Shown: positions 6,774-9,561 of the stretch, one piece after another
Layout: every line of letters begins with the position of its first letter
How positions within the stretch are numbered: the first letter of the stretch is position 1
Source of the DNA: JBHHWH01 sp046756405
GTDB taxonomy: Bacteria; Actinomycetota; Acidimicrobiia; Spongiisociales; ZC4RG35
Direction of reading: 5' to 3'
DNA length: 9,561 nt
Assembly (NCBI GenBank): GCA_046756405.1
Contig: JBHHWH010000086.1
Location: 1 to 9,561 of the forward strand
The notes under the pieces: generated by a model
Told to the model about the DNA's origin: nothing
The model's input: the letters and a program-made list of their open reading frames with translations, nothing else
Databases searched by the model: none
Program-made: the position numbers and the translations under genes

Positions 6774-6804
6774 TTGACCTTCAAGTTACTTGAAGGTGTA
6801 GGTT
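6774..6804 (+). promoter_or_regulatory. MerR-type promoter with operator palindrome
   Basis: A -35 TTGACC (6774-6779) and a -10 TAGGTT (6799-6804) are separated by 19 bp, the lengthened spacer characteristic of promoters that MerR proteins untwist. Centred in the spacer is a perfect 9+1+9 palindrome, CCTTCAAGTTACTTGAAGG (6778-6796). This is expected to be the binding site of the MerR protein encoded 26 bp downstream, making the operon self-regulated and metal-inducible. Confidence 0.88.
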
Positions 6805-6818
6805 GGGTGGAGACGACC

Positions 6819-6824
6819 AAGGAG
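6819..6824 (+). promoter_or_regulatory. Ribosome binding site of the merR-family gene
   Basis: AAGGAG lies 5 bases before ATG 6830. It sets the start against a longer open frame beginning at 6803, inside the -10 box, which therefore cannot be transcribed in full. Confidence 0.8.
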
Positions 6825-6829
6825 CGACG

Positions 6830-7267
6830 ATGCGCATCGGTGAGCTGGCCCAAGAGGTGGGGGTGGATCCCCCCACCGTCCGCTACTACGAGTCGGTCGG
6901 TGTGCTCCCCGAACCGGACCGTACCCCCTCCGGCTACCGGGCCTACACCCCAGAGGACATCGAGCGGGTGCGCTTTGTCACCCTGGCCCGGTCCCTGGGG
7001 CTTCACCTCGACGACATCCGCCAGATCCTCGCCCTGCGGGACCAAGGCGAGGCGCCCTGCCGGTTCGTGCGCGACGTCCTGGACCGCCAGGTGGACGCCG
7101 TCGAGAAGAGAATCCGTCAGCTCCAGGAGCTCGCCACGGAGCTGCACCGGCTACGAGCCAAGGCACGGAGCCTCCCCGACATGGCCTCGGAGGACCCCTG
7201 TGTCTGCCACATCCTCCAATCTTCCAAACACGACAAAAACCGAGAGAGAACCAGAAAGGAAAGGTGA
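6830..7267 (+). CDS. MerR-family metal-responsive transcriptional regulator
   Basis: A 145-residue dimeric DNA-binding activator. The N-terminal winged helix-turn-helix is classic: MRIGELAQEVGVDPPTVRYYE, then a wing with RTPSGYRAY, and LGLHLDDIRQIL. A long dimerisation helix (about residues 78-112) is followed by a short C-terminal metal loop. Candidate ligands are Cys77 at the start of the dimerisation helix (APCRF) and Cys124 and Cys126 in DPCVCHIL. In the MerR family a cysteine at the Cys77 position is typical of sensors of divalent ions (ZntR, MerR, CadR), while Cu(I)/Ag(I)/Au(I) sensors of the CueR type carry serine there. By this rule the inducer is more likely Zn, Cd, Pb, Co or Hg than Cu(I). 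The C-terminal tail is basic (KNRERTRKER). It heads an operon with the HMA protein and the ATPase, its stop lying 5 bp before the next ATG, and should regulate its own promoter. Confidence 0.92.
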   Translation: MRIGELAQEVGVDPPTVRYYESVGVLPEPDRTPSGYRAYTPEDIERVRFVTLARSLGLHLDDIRQILALRDQGEAPCRFVRDVLDRQVDAVEKRIRQLQELATELHRLRAKARSLPDMASEDPCVCHILQSSKHDKNRERTRKER

Positions 7268-7272
7268 CCGAG

Positions 7273-7488
7273 ATGGCTACCGCAATCGAGACGACGATGC
7301 AGATCGAGGGCTTCCACTGCTCCGGATGCGCCAACAACCTGAGCAGGAACCTCAACAGCCTGGAGGGCGTGATCAAGGCCGAGGCCGATTTCGACTCCGC
7401 CAAGGTGGAGGTTCGCTACGACCCCGACCAAATAACCGAAGATGACCTGAAGCACCAGATTCGCGCCACCGGCTTCGAGCCGGTCTGA
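7273..7488 (+). CDS. Small HMA-domain metallochaperone, CopZ-like
   Basis: A 71-residue single heavy-metal-associated domain that should carry a soft metal ion in the cytoplasm and hand it to the ATPase encoded next. The metal loop reads EGFHCSGCANNL, giving the CxxC pair but with Phe in place of the usual Met of GMxCxxC. The remaining fold elements match the family: a helix (NLSRNLNSLEGV), a strand (AKVEVRYDPDQI) and a final GFEP. ATG 7273 is favoured because AAAGG (7260-7264) lies 8 bases upstream. A GTG at 7264 overlapping the merR stop (GTGA) would add three residues and is possible. It lies 10 bp before the ATPase start, within one operon. Confidence 0.9.
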   Translation: MATAIETTMQIEGFHCSGCANNLSRNLNSLEGVIKAEADFDSAKVEVRYDPDQITEDDLKHQIRATGFEPV

Positions 7489-7498
7489 GATCCCCGCG

Positions 7499-9157
7499 AT
7501 GACCGGCACCGACCGGACCGCCGAGACCACAGGCCGGCCCGCCGCCTTCAGGATGAAGATCGGCGGGATGTCCTGCTCCTTCTGCACCTCCACCATCAAC
7601 AAGGCCTACTCCCGCATCGACGGGGTCTACGAGGTGGGGGTCTCCCTCGCCCACGAGGAGGGTCTAGTCAAATACGACCCGGCCAAGGTGAGCCCCGAGA
7701 GACTGCGGCGAACCCTGGAACAGCTCGGCTACACCTACCGAGATCCGGAGAAGGTGCGCAGCTTCGACGAGGAGGCGGCCGAGCTGCGCCGGGAACGGGA
7801 CCGGCTCGTGGTCGCCGGCGCCTTCAGCCTCGCCAGCCTGTTGTTGATGCTCTTCGGCCAATGGCTCGACCTGGTCTCGATCCCCGCCATGCCCTGGATT
7901 CTGCTGGCCCTGGCACTGAACACCATGTTCGTCACCGGCTGGTTCGTAAAGAAGATGGCCTGGGCCTCGTTCCGGAGGCGGATCCTCAACCAGCATGTTC
8001 TCTTGGAGTTCGCCGCCTTCGCCGGTATCGCCGGGGGGCTTTTGGGGATGTTCGTCCTCGACGACTTCCCCGTGGGCGACTTCTTCGCCGCTTCCACGCT
8101 GGTCACCACCTATCACGTCCTCTCCCACTACGCCTCCCTGGTGGTGCGCACCCGCTCCTCCCAGGCGGTGCGGCGCCTCCTCGACCTCCGCCCTGACACC
8201 GCCTGGGTGCTCCGCGACGGCGGAGAGGTGGAGGTTCCCATCGACGAGGTGCGTATCGGTGACCGGGTGCGAATCCGTCCCGGGGAGTCGATCCCCGTCG
8301 ACGGAACCGTGGTCGAAGGCGCCTCCGCGGTAGACCAAGCCTTGGTCACCGGCGAACCCATCCCCGCCGAGAAGGTGGCCGGTGATGAGGTGATCGGCGG
8401 TTCGATCAATCAGACCGGCACCCTGGTGGTGGAGGTAACCCGCGTCGGCGAGGACTCCTTCCTTGCCCAGGTGGCCCGCTCCATCGACGAGGCCCGCTCC
8501 CTGCGCCCGGGAATCCTCCAGCTGGTAGACGTGGTCCTCCGCTACTTCGTCCCGGGAGTGCTGGTGGCCGCTGCCCTGGGCTTTCTCGTCTGGACGGTGA
8601 TCCCGGGAGTGTTCGGCGACGGACCCGACTGGAACCGTGCTCTCCTCGCCGGGCTGGCCGCTCTAGTGATGGGCTACCCGTGTGCTTTGGGCATGGCCAC
8701 CCCCCTGGCCACTATCCGCGGCGGTGGTGAGGCGGCTCGCCGAGGCATCCTCATGCGTTCCGGGGAGGCCTTCCAGGCGATGTCGGAGATCTCGGTGGTG
8801 GTCCTGGACAAGACGGGCACCATCACCCGCGGCAAACCCTCGGTTCAGGTGGTCGCCCCCGCCCCCGGCCACACCGAGGAGGAGGTTCTGGCCCTGGCCG
8901 CCGCGGTGGAGGCCAACAGCGAACACCCCCTGGCCCGGGCCATCGAGGACGAAGCCGCCCGATTCGGTGTACCTCTTTCCGCGGCAGCCGACTTCGCCTC
9001 CCATACGGGACAAGGGGTGGAGGCGATCGTGGAAGGAACCCGGGTGCTGGTGGGCAAGGCGTCGTGGTTGGAAGCAGAGAGCATCGGCCTTGGATCCCTG
9101 GAGGACGAGCGGGAACGCCTCGAGGAAAAGGGTCAGACGGTGATGGCGGTGGCCATT
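7499..9157 (+). CDS. P1B-type heavy-metal-translocating ATPase with YPC motif, truncated at the 3' side
   Basis: An integral membrane pump expected to use ATP to export a soft metal ion. In order it shows an N-terminal HMA domain with GMSCSFC (Cys26, Cys29); hydrophobic helices at about 103-119, 133-152, 167-187 and 195-216; the actuator-domain TGEP (284-287); helices at about 349-371 and 379-405; phosphorylation motif DKTGT with Asp437; and SEHPLA with His476 of the nucleotide-binding domain. The ion-site motif in the sixth helix is Y393-P394-C395 where copper pumps have CPC. His206 and His210 lie in the fourth helix (TYHVLSHY), unusual for Cu pumps. Similarity to the family stops at GQTVMAVAI (residue 553, about 9157); the GDGxNDxP hinge and the last two helices are missing. 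The frame stays open to the window end, but that extension is antisense to a DUF427 gene. There is no good ribosome site at ATG 7499, so coupling to the chaperone gene is likely. Confidence 0.93.
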
Positions 9158-9268
9158 GCGCAAGGCAAACAAACCAAACGCAACGAGTTTGGTGCGGTCT
9201 ATGGAGAGCTGTACCGGAAAACGGCCGTATCCGGTTCTGCATATGTATGTTGTTACCTGGGAGGCACC
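9158..9268. other. Sequence breakpoint and noncoding start of an unrelated segment
   Basis: Immediately after the ATPase's last family-like residues the DNA becomes visibly less GC-rich, with runs such as CAAACAAACCAAACG. The plus-strand frame no longer resembles a P-type ATPase. The piece contains two small hairpins and lies 3' of the minus-strand DUF427 gene. It looks like the downstream noncoding region of that gene joined to the broken ATPase. The exact join cannot be fixed to the base. Confidence 0.7.
9173..9193 (-). terminator. Possible rho-independent terminator of the minus-strand DUF427 gene
   Basis: Read on the minus strand, ACCAAAC and GTTTGGT form a perfect 7-bp stem with a 7-base loop, followed by the T-rich TTGTTTG. 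It lies 75 bp past the DUF427 stop. The stem is short and only moderately stable, so the call is tentative. A second imperfect hairpin without a T-tract (ACCGGA 9213-9218 with TCCGGT 9230-9235) lies between it and the gene. Confidence 0.4.
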
Positions 9269-9561
9269 TCACCAGCGGTCGCTGCCCGGTCCGCCTTTAA
9301 ACGGACCAACGATGCCGGACGTGATCCAGCCGCCATAATATGCACCCGGCTGGGGAATCACCCGTTCGCCGTCAATATAACAGGCATCCATCTTGCCGGC
9401 ATTGAAGGCATAGTAGTTGGTGATGGCTTCATACCCGGTCCACGGTTCGGGGTAGTGCCAGGCGCCGTTTTCGGTCCGCTTTTTTCCCACCACGACATGC
9501 CAATAGCGGCTACTCCCTTTCCACTCGCACAAAGCAGTCTGCTTGGCCGGCACCAGAAAGT
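9269..9561 (-). CDS. DUF427 domain protein, 5' part outside the window
   Basis: The last ~97 residues of a single-domain DUF427 protein of unknown function. Family landmarks are strong: CEWKGSSRYWHVVVG, then GAWHYPEP, an alpha segment (YEAITNYYAF), KMDACYIDGERV, PQPGAYYGGWIT and the terminal GPFKGGPGSDRW just before the stop. A GTG at 9553 could serve as a start, but the frame stays open with FLVPAKQT to the window edge and family members usually continue upstream, so I treat it as partial. Its composition and codon use differ from the window's other genes, including the tandem DUF427 protein at 4117-4860, to which it is only distantly similar. It lies across the breakpoint from the truncated ATPase and probably derives from another genome or locus. 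Confidence 0.88.
   Translation of the reverse strand, partial: FLVPAKQTALCEWKGSSRYWHVVVGKKRTENGAWHYPEPWTGYEAITNYYAFNAGKMDACYIDGERVIPQPGAYYGGWITSGIVGPFKGGPGSDRW

Noticed and set aside
7664..8338. Long minus-strand open frame opposite the ATPase
   Set aside because: It is Gly/Glu/His-rich in the manner of GC-rich antisense frames and lies wholly within the well-supported ATPase coding region.
9158..9561. Plus-strand continuation of the ATPase frame to the window end as a novel C-terminal domain
   Set aside because: The residues resemble no ATPase region, and the opposite strand encodes a clear DUF427 protein, so the open frame is an antisense shadow.

Overview
The window is high-GC DNA with short intergenic gaps, start/stop overlaps (GTGA, ATGA, TGATG) and at least one gene that may be leaderless. 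This fits an actinobacterium, perhaps an uncultured lineage. That assignment rests on composition and gene style only; there is no rRNA or other phylogenetic marker here.

Layout. (1) Positions 77-1470, minus strand: a two-gene unit of an orphan beta-class DNA methyltransferase and a low-molecular-weight protein tyrosine phosphatase. (2) Positions 1540-2115, plus strand: a GNAT acetyltransferase, divergent from the methyltransferase and convergent, with a 3-bp gap, on a minus-strand NUDIX hydrolase-msrB pair (2119-2969). (3) Positions 2982-4860, plus strand: a CHAD-domain protein and a tandem DUF427 protein. (4) Positions 4986-6621, plus strand: two genes for unrecognised exported or membrane-anchored proteins. 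Their composition is less GC-rich, and the first is frameshifted in this sequence. (5) Positions 6774-9157, plus strand: a metal-response operon with a textbook MerR-type promoter and operator, a MerR-family sensor, a small CopZ-like HMA metallochaperone, and a P1B-type metal ATPase whose core transmembrane motif reads Tyr-Pro-Cys instead of Cys-Pro-Cys. (6) Positions about 9158-9561: sequence that does not belong to the ATPase. It is less GC-rich and carries the 3' part of a minus-strand DUF427 gene, so the ATPase is cut off before its hinge motif and last two helices. This is either an assembly chimera or a genuine rearrangement breakpoint.

How the genes fit together. The best-supported functional unit is the metal operon. 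The sensor should bind the palindrome in its own 19-bp-spacer promoter and, when metal-loaded, switch on itself, the chaperone and the exporter. NUDIX-MsrB looks like a translationally coupled damage-repair pair. The other genes are housekeeping or orphan functions with no obvious shared pathway.

No tRNA, rRNA, CRISPR array, insertion sequence or origin was seen. The most notable points are the YPC ATPase with histidines in a membrane helix, its pairing with a divalent-type MerR sensor, the breakpoint near 9157, and the frameshifted secreted gene whose second-frame stop is coupled to the next start.
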